Of a stretch of 64,000 nucleotides of DNA, positions 28,507 to 38,875 are shown piece after piece. The translations under genes were made by a program, and so were the position numbers. The stretch is from Lachancea kluyveri NRRL Y-12651 (taxonomy: Eukaryota > Ascomycota > Saccharomycetes > Saccharomycetales > Saccharomycetaceae). Each line of letters begins with the position of its first letter. Within the stretch, counting starts at the first letter, position 1. The stretch lies in the NCBI GenBank assembly GCA_000149225.2, contig CM000691.1:992001-1056000 (forward strand). The letters are read 5' to 3'. The notes under the pieces were generated by a model that saw only the letters and a list, made by a program, of their open reading frames with translations, searched no databases and had not been told where the DNA came from.

Positions 28507-28965
28507 GCATTTGCACCAGTCTACCAAGTGTAATACGGTCTCCGCATGTGCTTGTAATAAGTGATTCTGAGTCGTCAGTTTGATCCTGTTGTTTGGGTTG
28601 TGGCGAAATTTAGAGACTGCATTGTTAACGTCATTCGTGTTTGCTCAGTACGCCTAGTTGGAAGCAATATGCGAGATGTGAACGCAAGATATTTAATAAT
28701 CAAATGGTAGTTTTCTACCTATGGTGTATACTACGATGTGCCTCAGAGGGTTTATTCTGGGCGTAATGCTGAGATAGTTATTTTTTTTTCTTAATTGTAA
28801 TCAGGATTAAATGAACAGTTATTTGTAATATCAATGGAATGGATTTTTAAGTTTTTAAACCGCATCTACATTACGCCGAAATGAGGGTTCAATAGCTTAA
28901 TATACTCTACTCCGATCGGAGCTGGCTAGCCTCAGCTCGGTGCCCTGACATTCTTTTTCGGGTAT

Positions 28966-28972
28966 TTACCCG
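28966..28972 (+). promoter_or_regulatory. Reb1-type site before candidate snoRNA
   Basis: TTACCCG at 28966-28972 matches the Reb1 site, and a TATAAATT sequence follows near 29021. A 12-base palindrome CTCCGATCGGAG lies at 28910-28921. Promoter-like signals inside a gap between convergent protein genes suggest an independent transcript to the right. Confidence 0.4.
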
Positions 28973-29144
28973 GCCTTTCTTTTCCCAGTCACCTCATTTT
29001 CCTGTATCCCTCTCTTATTGGTATAAATTTTTTCCATGTCCCCCTTTCTTGGGCTTTCCATCTACTCTTTACATAATTTAATCCTCTTTTTATTTTAAAA
29101 ATCCAACATCATTTTTATCGCTCACACTGACCCCATACTCTTTT

Positions 29145-29294
29145 TTTAGAGAGGGAAGACGCAATTTTCGAGTTCCTTCTGGTTTTCGGGGTCGGTAAGA
29201 AGCGTAGACAGAATCTCAAGACCGTTGCTGGGCGCCTGATGTTGATTTTTTTCATAAAAAGAGGATACATTTGGAATCAGCTGTTTCTACAATT
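29145..29294 (+). ncRNA. SNR32: Candidate H/ACA snoRNA in the snR32 position
   Basis: In S. cerevisiae, snR32, a guide for 25S rRNA pseudouridylation, lies between YHR140W and RPL42B as I recall. Here the matching gap holds H/ACA-like parts: a hairpin with arms ACGC (29159-29162) and GCGT (29202-29205), an H box ACAGAA (ANANNA) at 29208-29213, a second hairpin with GCTG (29227-29230) and CAGC (29278-29281), and ACA at 29289-29291. A Reb1 site and TATA-like sequence lie upstream. The ends are estimates, and I could not verify identity by alignment or find the rRNA target pairing. A chance arrangement is possible. Confidence 0.4.
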
Positions 29295-29368
29295 TAATCT
29301 TTAAGCTAATTTCTTGATCTTTTCTTCATGTCTTAAAAGGCTGTCTTATTCTATTTTCTATACGATAG

Positions 29369-31795
29369 TTACAGAGCATTTTTTCTAGTCAAGTAATCAA
29401 ACCTAGAGTAAGTGTACCCGATGAACGGCAAGTCCTCCTTATTCACTGTAGTGTTACCGCCCTGTTTCATCATCTGTTCCCTTTGCCTAGCAGCTTGTGC
29501 CATTGCTGGGCTATCAGGAACGTTTTCTAACTCATCTGTGGGGAAGAATCTCGTATCAGTGATGCTGCTTAACTTAGGAATGTATGGGGCATCGACTTGT
29601 CTAATGGCATTCCAGTCAACACCACGGAAAAATGGGTGTGTTTTGATCTCATCTGCGCCGCCATGTCTGCCCATCCTTTGATCTGCATTTGTAAGTAGCC
29701 TACGGATGAGGTCTTCGGCTTCATACGAGATATGGACATCTTCGGGGAAATGCAACGTTTGCTCAAAGTTCATAATCTTACGATAAGTTTCTTGTGGGGT
29801 CTCAGAACAAAATGGAGGCCAACCGATCAAACATTCGTACATGATAGCGCCTAAAGACCACCAATCACATTCTTGACCATAACCTTGGTATAAGAAAATC
29901 TCTGGGGCGATATAATCCGGTGTACCAACCGTGGAGTAAGCCATCAAACGACGCGACTTCCTCCAGGTTTGAATTTGCTGTCTGTTGGATATGGTCAAAT
30001 GGATGGCATCAACGAGCATGGTGTTTCTATTACTTTCTCCCTGGCCGTTAGGCAGTTGAGGCTTCTGCAAATTGGCAGCATTGCTGCCACCGTTTGCCTC
30101 ATCTTTCTGTAGTAGTTTTTTATAATAATTTGAGTCGTGGGTCTTGTGGAAGCCGGTAGATAGCCCAAAATCGGACAACTTAACGTGGCCTCTAATGTCT
30201 ATCAAGATATTATCTGGCTTAATATCTCTATGGATAAATCCCAACTTATGAATAGCCTCAATAGCCAGAATACACTCAGCCATGTAGAACCTGGTAACGT
30301 CTTCGGTAAAAATCTGCCATCTAATTAACATAGTCATCAAGTCACCACCAGGCAAAAATTCCATGATTAAATACAAGTACTGAGCGTCTTGGAAGGAGTA
30401 GTATAATGAGACAACCCACGGGGAATCGCTACCAGCCAAGACATCTCTCTCAGCCTTTACATGGGCTAGCTGGTCTTTTTTATACATTTCAGACTTTAGT
30501 AGTGTTTTCATGGCATATATCTTACCCGTGTCCTTCTTTTGAACTAGCCTGACTTCACCAAAAGCACCCTTTCCGATTACTTTGACAGTTTGGAAATCTT
30601 CTAGAGACAGTCTTGTACGGCGCAATCTCAGGAATTGAGATTCCTTTTTACCTAAGGAAGAAAGCTGTCTATTTTTTCTTTCGTCTGACCAATCTTGTGA
30701 GATTAATTGAGATTCTAGTTCAATACGCCTTTGGTTACGCTCAATGGCATAGTTTACTGAAGACTGATAGAAACTCTCGATTTTCAACTTTGAAGCGGCA
30801 GCCTTATCTTGTGTAGACTTGCTCAACATTTCAGGAAGTCTTTCGAAGAACATGTAGTTAGATGCAGAGGTAGGTACTAAAGAAGATGAGCCAAAGGATG
30901 TATTGGATATCATGCTTTGCACTCTGGGTTGTTGCTGTTGTTGTTGCTGTTGTTGTTGCTGTTGTTGTTGCTGTTGTTGTTGCTGTTGTTGTTGCTGTTG
31001 TTGCTGTTGCTGTTGTTGTTGCTGTTGTTGTTGCTGTTGTTGTTGCTGTTGTTGCTGTTGTTGCTGTTGTTGCTGTTGTTGCTGTTGTTGCTGTTGTTGC
31101 TGTTGTTGCTGTTGTTGCTGTTGCTGCTGTTGTTGCTGCTGCTGCTCATAATACGCGTGTTGTTGATTCTGAGCATTCTTTAAACTTTTAACAGGACTTT
31201 GTTGAAACTGAACAGGGTTGGAGTATTGGAACTGATCTCTTTGTGTTTGTTGCTGTTGTTGATGGTGATAAGGGCTTCCCGAGAGACTTTGGTTGGCACC
31301 ATAGTCAGAATTAACAGAAAACTTGCCCGGTGATAATTGTGAGCTATACTCCAGAGGATTGTTCTGATAGTTAACATTACTGTGGCTGTTATTATTGTGG
31401 CTGTATAAACCAGGGGTGCCTGCAGTCACAGTTGGCGGTGGTGTGTTCAATGTCATATTTGGATTGTTGATCGCGCCATCCTGCATCGTGTAGCCATTAT
31501 GCGTGGGAGGTGTCGCTGGATAGTTCAAAGTTGGAACGTCCGTAAACCCACCAACCAAAGCGTTGGTCCCAGCCGCTTCCCTCTGTAAATGATCTTGTAA
31601 GGATTGGTGTGACCCCTGCTGTCTCATATAATTTGAACTGAACGCAGCAGTTGGCGGACGCGGGACCGTGTTGCCCTGATATGATCCATTCGACGCAGTA
31701 GAAAATCTATTTTGATCAAAGGTATCGTTCCTTGACGGCGAAGAAGAGTAGTAGGCATTATTCCCTGAGTATTGGTTCGAGTAAGTTCCAAACAT
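29369..31795 (-). CDS. CBK1: NDR/LATS kinase Cbk1
   Basis: Cbk1 with Mob2 is the kinase of the RAM network, which drives daughter-specific Ace2 transcription and cell separation and controls Ssd1. The 808-residue product has an N-terminal disordered half with an uninterrupted run of 72 glutamines (residues 218-289). The kinase domain starts near residue 398 with GKGAFGEV, then [13 protein letters not shown], the long NDR-type insert before the activation motif [13 protein letters not shown], and the C-terminal hydrophobic motif [12 protein letters not shown] carrying the regulatory threonine/tyrosine region. It is longer than S. cerevisiae Cbk1 (756), partly because of the glutamine run. Confidence 0.97.
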   Translation of the reverse strand: MFGTYSNQYSGNNAYYSSSPSRNDTFDQNRFSTASNGSYQGNTVPRPPTAAFSSNYMRQQGSHQSLQDHLQREAAGTNALVGGFTDVPTLNYPATPPTHNGYTMQDGAINNPNMTLNTPPPTVTAGTPGLYSHNNNSHSNVNYQNNPLEYSSQLSPGKFSVNSDYGANQSLSGSPYHHQQQQQTQRDQFQYSNPVQFQQSPVKSLKNAQNQQHAYYEQQQQQQQQQQQQQQQQQQQQQQQQQQQQQQQQQQQQQQQQQQQQQQQQQQQQQQQQQQQQQQQQQQQQQQQQPRVQSMISNTSFGSSSLVPTSASNYMFFERLPEMLSKSTQDKAAASKLKIESFYQSSVNYAIERNQRRIELESQLISQDWSDERKNRQLSSLGKKESQFLRLRRTRLSLEDFQTVKVIGKGAFGEVRLVQKKDTGKIYAMKTLLKSEMYKKDQLAHVKAERDVLAGSDSPWVVSLYYSFQDAQYLYLIMEFLPGGDLMTMLIRWQIFTEDVTRFYMAECILAIEAIHKLGFIHRDIKPDNILIDIRGHVKLSDFGLSTGFHKTHDSNYYKKLLQKDEANGGSNAANLQKPQLPNGQGESNRNTMLVDAIHLTISNRQQIQTWRKSRRLMAYSTVGTPDYIAPEIFLYQGYGQECDWWSLGAIMYECLIGWPPFCSETPQETYRKIMNFEQTLHFPEDVHISYEAEDLIRRLLTNADQRMGRHGGADEIKTHPFFRGVDWNAIRQVDAPYIPKLSSITDTRFFPTDELENVPDSPAMAQAARQREQMMKQGGNTTVNKEDLPFIGYTYSRFDYLTRKNAL
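30929..31144. repeat. CAG/CAA repeat encoding 72 glutamines in CBK1
   Basis: The 216 bases read as TTG, TTG, CTG triplets on the plus strand and encode only glutamine on the CBK1 strand. CAA and CAG are mixed in a higher-order pattern of nine-base and longer units, which suggests growth by unequal exchange of blocks as well as slippage. Confidence 0.97.
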
Positions 31796-32169
31796 ATCTA
31801 TAGACTTGCGACGTTCAGGAGATTACAACGGTTGGGATCAGTATTGAGGTTTCTAGAACACCTTTTTGGGAGGAAGCCTCCCACGCTTTTCATTCTTCCA
31901 GAAAAGGGAAACCTCACAAACAGAGAGGGCAGAGAAGAGCATACCGGGTAGGGTAATACCCACGTACAATGTTACCAATATGGCGTTGGTGAAACAACCC
32001 TGGTCCATTATGGATCTGGATTTACTAGCCACCATAAACGATATGTTGAAAGACGTTGATGAGTTTCTTTAAAAATTATTACCTATATAATAATAATAAT
32101 TTCATCTGTAAATATACAGCAAGCAGGAAAGATATAAAGGAGGTTTTTTGCAATGTCGTAAAAGCATGC
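31796..32169. other. CBK1 upstream region
   Basis: This 374-base stretch between RPL42 and CBK1 carries the CBK1 promoter and RPL42 terminator. Thin plus-strand reading frames occur, one ending in a 30-residue stretch from 31981, but none is convincing. Confidence 0.35.
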
Positions 32170-32917
32170 TTAAAATTGCAAAGCTTGACCCTTTTGCTTC
32201 TTCTCACCACCCAATTCGAAATGCTTACATCTCTTCAAAGTCAATTGAGCCTTGGTCTTGCAAGCAACACATTCCAATCTCAAAACAACCTTCTTGGTAG
32301 TCTTAGCTTTCTTGTGGAAAACTGGCTTGGTTTGACCACCGAAACCGGATTGTTTACGGTCATAACGTCTCTTACCTTGAGCGTACAAGGAAGCCTTACC
32401 AGCCTTGTATTGGGTGACCTTGTGTTGGGTGTGCTTACGACAGTTCTTACCTTTGCAGAAAGTCTTTCTGGTCTTTGGAACGTTAACTGTAAAAGAAATA
32501 GGTTAGTACAGGTACTTCGCAATCTTGCCTACAGCGAACATAGAAAGTCCATAGTTGTGTACGCTTTTATGAAATCAACAGTGCTTCTTTTGTTTTTCTT
32601 TTTTGCCCTAGGTTTAAATGAAGACTTTGCCTTCAAGCCACGTCTGCATGAGTCGTTCACAACTGGCGTGGACGCTTTCCTACTCAATGCAGTTTGCATG
32701 AGCGATGAGGATACAAGCTCCAAACTTTTCTTTAACGAGAGCACACATCCACTTCCCCACAAGCTCTCTATAAACCACTTTTTAAAGATTGATCTGTCGA
32801 CTGTATCTCATTTCTCCAATTTCCTCCCACTCTCAGTAAACTTGAACACACTATTCGCCTTTCTTTGTGCCCATCCGGCAAGCCCATTCATATTCCGTAT
32901 CCTCTAAACATACCCAT
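32170..32917 (-). CDS. RPL42A: 60S ribosomal protein eL42, spliced
   Basis: This is the single counterpart of RPL42A/RPL42B. Exon 1 is just ATGG (32917-32914). The intron 32913-32487 is 427 bases long with a GTATGT donor, TACTAAC at 32508-32502 and a CAG acceptor, and exon 2 runs 32486-32170. The spliced 106-residue protein begins [15 protein letters not shown] and contains the two CX2C pairs of the zinc ribbon (CKGKTC-type and LECVACKTK) and the ending [17 protein letters not shown]. The intron position after the first base of codon 2 is the same as in S. cerevisiae RPL42 genes. The gap to CHS7 carries Rap1-like sites. Confidence 0.97.
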
Positions 32918-33060
32918 TGTGACTGATAGTTCTTACTTGCTTAAGCCTTCTTTCGAAATGACAATATAAAGAGTCTACTACGTAAATTTTAAAGACTGGA
33001 TGCATTTGTTGAGAATTGCAAGCGTGCGTCTGAGGGTGTAGAGAGAACCCGACGAGGGAA

Positions 33061-33240
33061 CTGCCAGTGGATGGAGTGGACAGAGCTCCTACTGGGATGC
33101 CGGGGCTAGGCTGGGGACAGGAGGGTTTCCGAGCAGGGGGGCCATGGGCGTAGAGGGGAGGGATGGGACTAGGTACCAGAACGCCAGCCCAGCGCGTACT
33201 ACAACGGCCGGCAGGCCTGGCCCGCCAAGCGGACTAGTCG
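33061..33240. other. GC-rich island in the RPL42-CHS7 promoter
   Basis: About 67% of these 180 bases are G or C by my count, against roughly 40% around them, with purine-rich G runs on the plus strand in the first two thirds. It lies between the Rap1-like sites and the RPL42 start. No supported reading frame or known RNA is visible; the minus-strand open frame through it has no protein-like features. Confidence 0.7.
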
Positions 33241-33370
33241 AAAGAGTGTGAGTCACTGTCGATGCCGAAAGCAAGTAGACGAATCGAAAGGAAGAAAAAA
33301 AAAACCCTTCCCAGTGCGCTGTATACCCGTATATAGGTATATTCATTCATATAAAATATATGTGGTGGGT

Positions 33371-33416
33371 TGTGGGTGTATTTTTAAGTGTGACATTTAT
33401 TAATATGCACGGGTGT
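33371..33416 (-). promoter_or_regulatory. Tandem Rap1-like sites
   Basis: On the minus strand, ACACCCGTGCAT (33416-33405) and ACACCCACA (33379-33371) lie in the same orientation 25 bases apart, about 455-500 bases upstream of RPL42. Paired Rap1 sites in one orientation are characteristic of yeast ribosomal protein promoters, so RPL42 is the expected target. Confidence 0.55.
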
Positions 33417-33786
33417 ACAACTGATAAAAGCAGTCATAAAAACATATATATATTTAGACACGCGTCAATTCGAAAATGAATGCATCACCACAGATGGAGG
33501 GCTAACCATAATTGAGTGCCAGAAAGACAGCCGCAAAGAGCTAAGTCCTTGTTTCCTTGAAGATGTAGACCTTCGTATTCATTTTTGGTACTTGGAATAT
33601 GTCAGCGCCTTTCCTTACATACATGCTTTGGGTCGGTAACCGTTTTATATGACATTGCCTCATTGGGAAACCCAATATTACTGTACACAAATGCTGAAAA
33701 AGAATTTTCTATATTTGAAACACTAGGACCGATGAGACCTTGTCAAACTTGCCAGCAACAAGAATAACCACAGTAAGAGAGAAGCC

Positions 33787-34740
33787 ATGGGGTTTGGTGA
33801 TTTTGCTACGATATGTTCTGATACTCCTTTACCACTATGCTCGGTGATCAAGTCCTCTAAGCATCTGATGCTATCTAATGCTACGAGAGTTAATGATTTT
33901 GATCCCCAGAATTTAAATGTCGGTATCTTGCCTCGTTGTTACGCAAGATCTATCGATATTGCCAACACGGTCATTTTCCAAATCGGTAATGCTTTCGTGA
34001 ATATTGGTGCTTTGGTTGTTCTTTTGATCATCATTTACAGCATCAGATTGAAATATACGGCTATCGGTAGGTCTGAGTACGGATACTTCTTCCAGCTGTG
34101 TCTAATCTTGATCGTTTTCACACTTGTCGTTGACTGCGGTGTCTCTCCACCAGGATCAGGATCGTATCCTTATTTCGTCGCCATACAGATTGGTGTGGCC
34201 GGTGCTTGCTGCTGGACGTTGTCAGCCATAGGATTCTTGGGATTCAAGTTGTGGGAAGATGGCACTACAAAATCCATGCTGCTGATCCGTGGCTGTTCCA
34301 TCGTGGGCTTTATTCTAAATTTCCTAGTTTCTGTTTTTACTTTCAGAGACTGGATCAAGAACGGCGCTATCTCCTCCACGAATACAACGGGTCTCTTCAC
34401 TGTGACGTACTTGATCAACGCTATCGCGATATTCATTTACGTTCTCAGCCAGTTGATTGTGTCCATCTTTATAATACGCAACTTGTGGGCCACAGGTTCC
34501 ATCTTTCTAGGCATCTTTTTTTTTGTTGCGGGCCAAATCTTAACTTATGCCGTCAGTTACAAGATTTGTGAAGGTGTTAAGCACTATTTGGATGGTCTAT
34601 TTTTTGGGAGTTTGTGCAATCTATTCACATTAATGATGGTCTATAAGACCTGGGATATGACCACTGATGATGACTTGGAGTTTAGCGTGAGTGTCAATAG
34701 CGATGGCGATGTCACGTACAGCCACGACCTGAAGATTTAA
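33787..34740 (+). CDS. CHS7: Chitin synthase III export chaperone
   Basis: Chs7 is an ER chaperone needed for folding and export of chitin synthase Chs3, and it travels with Chs3 to the surface. The 317-residue product begins MGFGDFATICSDTPLPLC, characteristic of the family, and has seven hydrophobic spans between about residues 75 and 295, with an acidic C-terminal tail. Length equals the S. cerevisiae protein (316). It converges on YNL162W-A with 114 bases between. Confidence 0.96.
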   Translation: MGFGDFATICSDTPLPLCSVIKSSKHLMLSNATRVNDFDPQNLNVGILPRCYARSIDIANTVIFQIGNAFVNIGALVVLLIIIYSIRLKYTAIGRSEYGYFFQLCLILIVFTLVVDCGVSPPGSGSYPYFVAIQIGVAGACCWTLSAIGFLGFKLWEDGTTKSMLLIRGCSIVGFILNFLVSVFTFRDWIKNGAISSTNTTGLFTVTYLINAIAIFIYVLSQLIVSIFIIRNLWATGSIFLGIFFFVAGQILTYAVSYKICEGVKHYLDGLFFGSLCNLFTLMMVYKTWDMTTDDDLEFSVSVNSDGDVTYSHDLKI

Positions 34741-34854
34741 ATTACAACATTTGTACACTAGCATATACATTTTATAAACCGACCGGGAAAAGAAAAAAAA
34801 AAAAGAAAAAAAATGGGAACAACAATTGCACTACTAAAAGACCAGCTTCTCTTG

Positions 34855-35067
34855 CTATTGGGATTTCTTTTGTTCACTCTCTAGCCTGTCTTTGGCCGCC
34901 TTTAGGATTTCCTTATCATCAGTGTACACGATACTCTTGGAGACCTGATCTTCGTTGAAAGGGAAGCTACACTCAGTATTGGCACACATTACTATGCTGT
35001 AATTTTGTTGTATCAGACATTTTTCTAACTCAGATCCACATTGTGGGCATTTTGTCTCTTCTGGCAT
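34855..35067 (-). CDS. YNL162W-A: Small zinc-ribbon-like protein (YNL162W-A)
   Basis: The 70-residue product has an N-terminal zinc-ribbon-like pattern, CPQCGSE followed by CANTEC, then an acidic and charged helical tail. It corresponds in size and position to S. cerevisiae YNL162W-A, a conserved protein of unknown function. Relatives in other fungi are annotated only as small zinc-ribbon proteins, so no function is assigned. It shares a 163-base divergent promoter with RIA1. Confidence 0.85.
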   Translation of the reverse strand: MPEETKCPQCGSELEKCLIQQNYSIVMCANTECSFPFNEDQVSKSIVYTDDKEILKAAKDRLESEQKKSQ

Positions 35068-35230
35068 TGTTCTACAACTGTAGAGATCATATTTGGAATA
35101 CGTCTAAAAAAATTCATGCCGCTCTGTTTTTTTTTTTTTTTCCTTTCCACAGCATCGCGCTGATATTTGAAGATCGCTGAAACTCCTTTTTAAACACAAT
35201 GTATGCTCTTTTTAACTAAGTACAACAATC

Positions 35231-38200
35231 ATGGCTAGAGTTGGACCAGAAACTTCAAAAAGATTACAGAAGGATCCTTCTTGTATTAGGAATATTTGTA
35301 TATTGGCTCATGTCGACCATGGAAAGACTTCTTTGTCAGATTCGCTATTGGCCTCAAACGGTATCATTTCTCAGAGACTAGCTGGTAAAGTAAGGTACTT
35401 GGATTCAAGACCAGATGAACAATTGAGGGGTATCACCATGGAATCGTCGGCCATCTCTTTGTACTTTAGAGTTTTGCATAAACAAGAGGGTAAGGACGAA
35501 CCCTTAGTCAACGAGCATTTGATTAACTTGATCGATTCTCCCGGGCATATCGATTTTTCAAGCGAGGTCAGTGCTGCTTCGAAATTGTGTGATGGTGCAG
35601 TAGTGCTTGTGGATGTGGTGGAAGGTGTTTGCTCACAGACAGTCACCGTGTTGAGACAATGCTGGACTGAAAAGCTGAAGCCAATATTAGTGTTGAACAA
35701 GATCGACAGACTGATCGTCGAGTTGCAACTAACCCCTCTCGAAGCATATATTCATTTGAACAAGGTTATTGAGCAAGTTAATTCTGTTATTGGCTCCTTT
35801 TTTGCTGGAGAAAGGCTTCTGGATGATTTGTCTTGGAGGGAACAGTTAGAGCTGAATAGCAATGCCGAGTTCATCGAGAAAGATGATGCAGATATCTACT
35901 TCAACCCAGAAAAGAACAATGTCATATTTGGGTCTGCTATCGATGGCTGGGGTTTTAACATTAGTCAGCTTGCCAAGTTTTACGAACAAAAATTAGGCGC
36001 TAAGAGGGAAAATTTACAAAAGGTGCTTTGGGGTGATTTCTACATGGATCCTAAGACTAAAAAAATAATTGGCAACAAGGGACTAAAAGGTAGAAGTTTG
36101 AAACCCTTGTTTGTTACTTTGATTCTGGAAAACATTTGGAAGATTTATGAAAACGTGCTAGTAGAGAAGAATATGGACATGTTAGAGAAAATCACCAGGG
36201 CTTTAAACATCAAAGTTTTGCCACGTGACTTAAGGTCCAAGGATCATAAAAATCTACTAAAAACCATAATGGGCCAATGGCTGCCTGTAAGCACATCAGT
36301 CCTTCTAACTGTTATTGAAAGGCTACCATCTCCATTGGAATCGCAAGAAGAAAGAATTGATACCATCTTAGGCGCTGCTCCTGGACATGAACTCATTAAC
36401 GAGAAGCTGTTACAGGCTATGAAAAGCTGCGATAGTAGCGGGCCTGTCAGCGCATACGTTTCCAAAATCCTGTCTATTCCAAAGGAGGAATTGCCTATTC
36501 CAATTTCTGGTTCATTAGATAATAACGAATTGGCCGAAAGAAGTAGAAGGGCCCGGGAGAATGCGCTTAAGGCTGCGAAGGCTGCTGAACTGGCGGAGAA
36601 TATGTCCAAAATGGCTATTTCCACCGAAAAAGAGGAAGATATGCATCACAGGGTTCAAGATACCTCATTGACTCCAGAAATTGACGCTATCGCAGTGCCT
36701 TCGTCATCGAAACCAAAGGCATCCATCAATGACGAATTTCAGATTATTTCAGAGCCTGCTCCAGCGTTCGATTTGGGCTTCGAATATGAGGAGGAGCTCG
36801 ATGAAGACGAAGAGATGGGTGGTCAGGATCCGTCAGCTGCTTTTATCCCCACAGATATTGATCCCAATGATCCGTTAAGTTCTATGTTTGAGTATGAGGA
36901 AGAAGATCCATTCTTGACCCAAGAGGCAGTGGATGAGGATGAAGAGGAAGAAGAAGAGTTTGAGGATAGTGATGAGGCTTTAATTGGATTTGCAAGACTT
37001 TATAGTGGTACATTGAAAGTCGGTCAGGAAATCTCTGTTTTAGGACCAAAATATGATCCAAAAAATCAAACTGAACATGTGCAGACCGTAGTGGTGACAG
37101 AATTGTATTTATTCATGGGTAAAGAACTTGTCCCGCTAGAAGAATGCCCATCGGGTAACATTGTAGGTATTGGTGGTTTGGCTGGTAAACTTCTAAAAAA
37201 TGGTACATTGGTTCAACCCGGAATCCAGGGTGTGAATTTAGCAGGTATCAATTTACACGTCGTTCCGATTGTTCGTGTCGCTTTGGAGCCAACCAACCCA
37301 ACCCAAATGAATAAGTTGACCCGTGGTTTAAAGTTGTTGAACCAAGCAGACCCATGTGTTCAGACATACGTGGAGGATAACGGTGAGCATATATTGTGTA
37401 CAGCGGGAGAGTTACACCTAGAAAGATGCCTGAAGGATCTGAGGGAAAGATTTGCTGGTATTGATATCGCTAGCTCTGAACCAGTAATTCCGTATAGGGA
37501 GACTTACCTTTCTTCAGTAGACATGAACCCAGCTAAAAATATAGAGTTGGGAAGAGGTGTCTACGAATACATGATTGGCAAATTTAAGTTGAAGTTAAAA
37601 ACTGTACCATTACCTACGGGTGTGACCAAATTTTTAGATGAGCATGAAGACAGTATTAAGAACTTGGTACATGGGAATGCCCATAATGAAAAGGCTAAAC
37701 ACTTATTGGACGCCGAAAACTTTACTGAGTCATTGAAGAAATTATTTTCTGAAGCTGAAGATTCCAGTATTTGGAAGGATTGTGTTGAAAATATTTCTGC
37801 TTTTGGTGCAAAGAGGGTCGGCCCTAATATTTTGGTTTCTAAAAATGGTTTACTAAGTCATCTTGGTATGTTTGCTCACAGCAAAGGCAATTTCGAATAC
37901 GAAGACTCCATTATCAATGGTTTCCAATTGGCTGTTAACGAAGGTCCGTTGAGCAAAGAGCCTGTTCAAGGCATGTGCATTTTTTTCGAAGCTGCAGACC
38001 TCATGACAGAGGAGGAAATTTCAAACATTAGCGACCCTAACTATCAGCAGGATGTTATGAATCTATCAGGTAGATTGATCACTACTACAAGGGATGCCAT
38101 TCATCAGTCTTTCCTTGATTGGTCTCCAAGGATTATGTGGGCCATGTATTCGTGCGATATTCAAGCATCCGTCGAAGTATTGGGTAAAGTCTATGCTGTT

Positions 38201-38554
38201 GTCCAACAAAGACGTGGTAAAATTGTCTCTGAAGAAATGAAAGAAGGTACACCTTTCTTTCAAATTGAAGCCCGTATTCCTGTTGTCGAGGCATTTGGCT
38301 TCAGTGAAGACATCAGAAAGAAGACGTCAGGTGCTGCTCAGCCGCAGCTTGTTTTTGCTGGTTTCGAATGTATTGATTTAGACCCTTTTTGGGTTCCTAC
38401 TACTGAAGAAGAGTTGGAAGAATTAGGAGATACTGCCGATAGGGAAAATATCGCCAGGAAGCACATGAACATGATCAGGAGAAGAAAGGGTTTGTTCATC
38501 GACGAAAAAGTTATTCAAAATCCAGAAAAACAAAGAACATTGAAACGTAACTAA
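35231..38554 (+). CDS. RIA1: 60S maturation GTPase Efl1/Ria1
   Basis: Efl1 is the EF-2-like cytoplasmic GTPase that, with Sdo1 (SBDS), releases Tif6 from late 60S subunits. The 1,107-residue product has the G1 motif AHVDHGKT (residues 26-33), the switch II motif DSPGHIDF, NKIDR, then an acidic insertion around 440-580 specific to Efl1, and EF-2 domains II to V, with LHLERCLKDL in domain III and the C-terminal domain after about 880. Length matches S. cerevisiae Ria1 (1,110). No diphthamide loop is expected in this family. Confidence 0.97.
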   Translation: MARVGPETSKRLQKDPSCIRNICILAHVDHGKTSLSDSLLASNGIISQRLAGKVRYLDSRPDEQLRGITMESSAISLYFRVLHKQEGKDEPLVNEHLINLIDSPGHIDFSSEVSAASKLCDGAVVLVDVVEGVCSQTVTVLRQCWTEKLKPILVLNKIDRLIVELQLTPLEAYIHLNKVIEQVNSVIGSFFAGERLLDDLSWREQLELNSNAEFIEKDDADIYFNPEKNNVIFGSAIDGWGFNISQLAKFYEQKLGAKRENLQKVLWGDFYMDPKTKKIIGNKGLKGRSLKPLFVTLILENIWKIYENVLVEKNMDMLEKITRALNIKVLPRDLRSKDHKNLLKTIMGQWLPVSTSVLLTVIERLPSPLESQEERIDTILGAAPGHELINEKLLQAMKSCDSSGPVSAYVSKILSIPKEELPIPISGSLDNNELAERSRRARENALKAAKAAELAENMSKMAISTEKEEDMHHRVQDTSLTPEIDAIAVPSSSKPKASINDEFQIISEPAPAFDLGFEYEEELDEDEEMGGQDPSAAFIPTDIDPNDPLSSMFEYEEEDPFLTQEAVDEDEEEEEEFEDSDEALIGFARLYSGTLKVGQEISVLGPKYDPKNQTEHVQTVVVTELYLFMGKELVPLEECPSGNIVGIGGLAGKLLKNGTLVQPGIQGVNLAGINLHVVPIVRVALEPTNPTQMNKLTRGLKLLNQADPCVQTYVEDNGEHILCTAGELHLERCLKDLRERFAGIDIASSEPVIPYRETYLSSVDMNPAKNIELGRGVYEYMIGKFKLKLKTVPLPTGVTKFLDEHEDSIKNLVHGNAHNEKAKHLLDAENFTESLKKLFSEAEDSSIWKDCVENISAFGAKRVGPNILVSKNGLLSHLGMFAHSKGNFEYEDSIINGFQLAVNEGPLSKEPVQGMCIFFEAADLMTEEEISNISDPNYQQDVMNLSGRLITTTRDAIHQSFLDWSPRIMWAMYSCDIQASVEVLGKVYAVVQQRRGKIVSEEMKEGTPFFQIEARIPVVEAFGFSEDIRKKTSGAAQPQLVFAGFECIDLDPFWVPTTEEELEELGDTADRENIARKHMNMIRRRKGLFIDEKVIQNPEKQRTLKRN

Positions 38555-38605
38555 GTCTCCTTTTTTTAAGTAGTTTAGTTTTGATTTTAATTAAACCATT
38601 CATTT

Positions 38606-38621
38606 ATTATCATTATTATTA

Positions 38622-38715
<94 letters not shown>
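38606..38715. repeat. (ATT)n microsatellite
   Basis: About 110 bases of ATT repeats, with two early TATC interruptions, fill the middle of the 321-base RIA1-IBD2 intergenic region. It sits in the IBD2 promoter and is likely length-variable. The rest of this gap holds nothing else I can identify. Confidence 0.95.
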
Positions 38716-38875
38716 CTACATCTTTTGTTTACTTCGTACATGGTTATGTACAAATTTTTTGAACATTTGAAGCTTATGGGCTTTCTGGTATATTAATAAA
38801 GAGTTCCAAGCCTTGGATCAAGCTGTTACATGGTACTCTACTATTCAAACCCAAGCGTAAGAACTCTACAAAGAA

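Noticed and set aside
30886-31191. Long Cys-, Leu-, Ala/Val- and Ser/Asn-repeat frames across the CBK1 glutamine tract
   Set aside because: They are other-frame readings of the CAG/CAA repeat inside a clear kinase gene.
31981-32072. Small plus-strand frame of about 30 codons upstream of CBK1
   Set aside because: No family match, no splice signals joining it to another exon, and too short to support alone.
33089-33346. Minus-strand frame of 85 codons through the GC island
   Set aside because: Proline/alanine/leucine content simply mirrors GC composition; no motif, and it sits in a ribosomal protein promoter.
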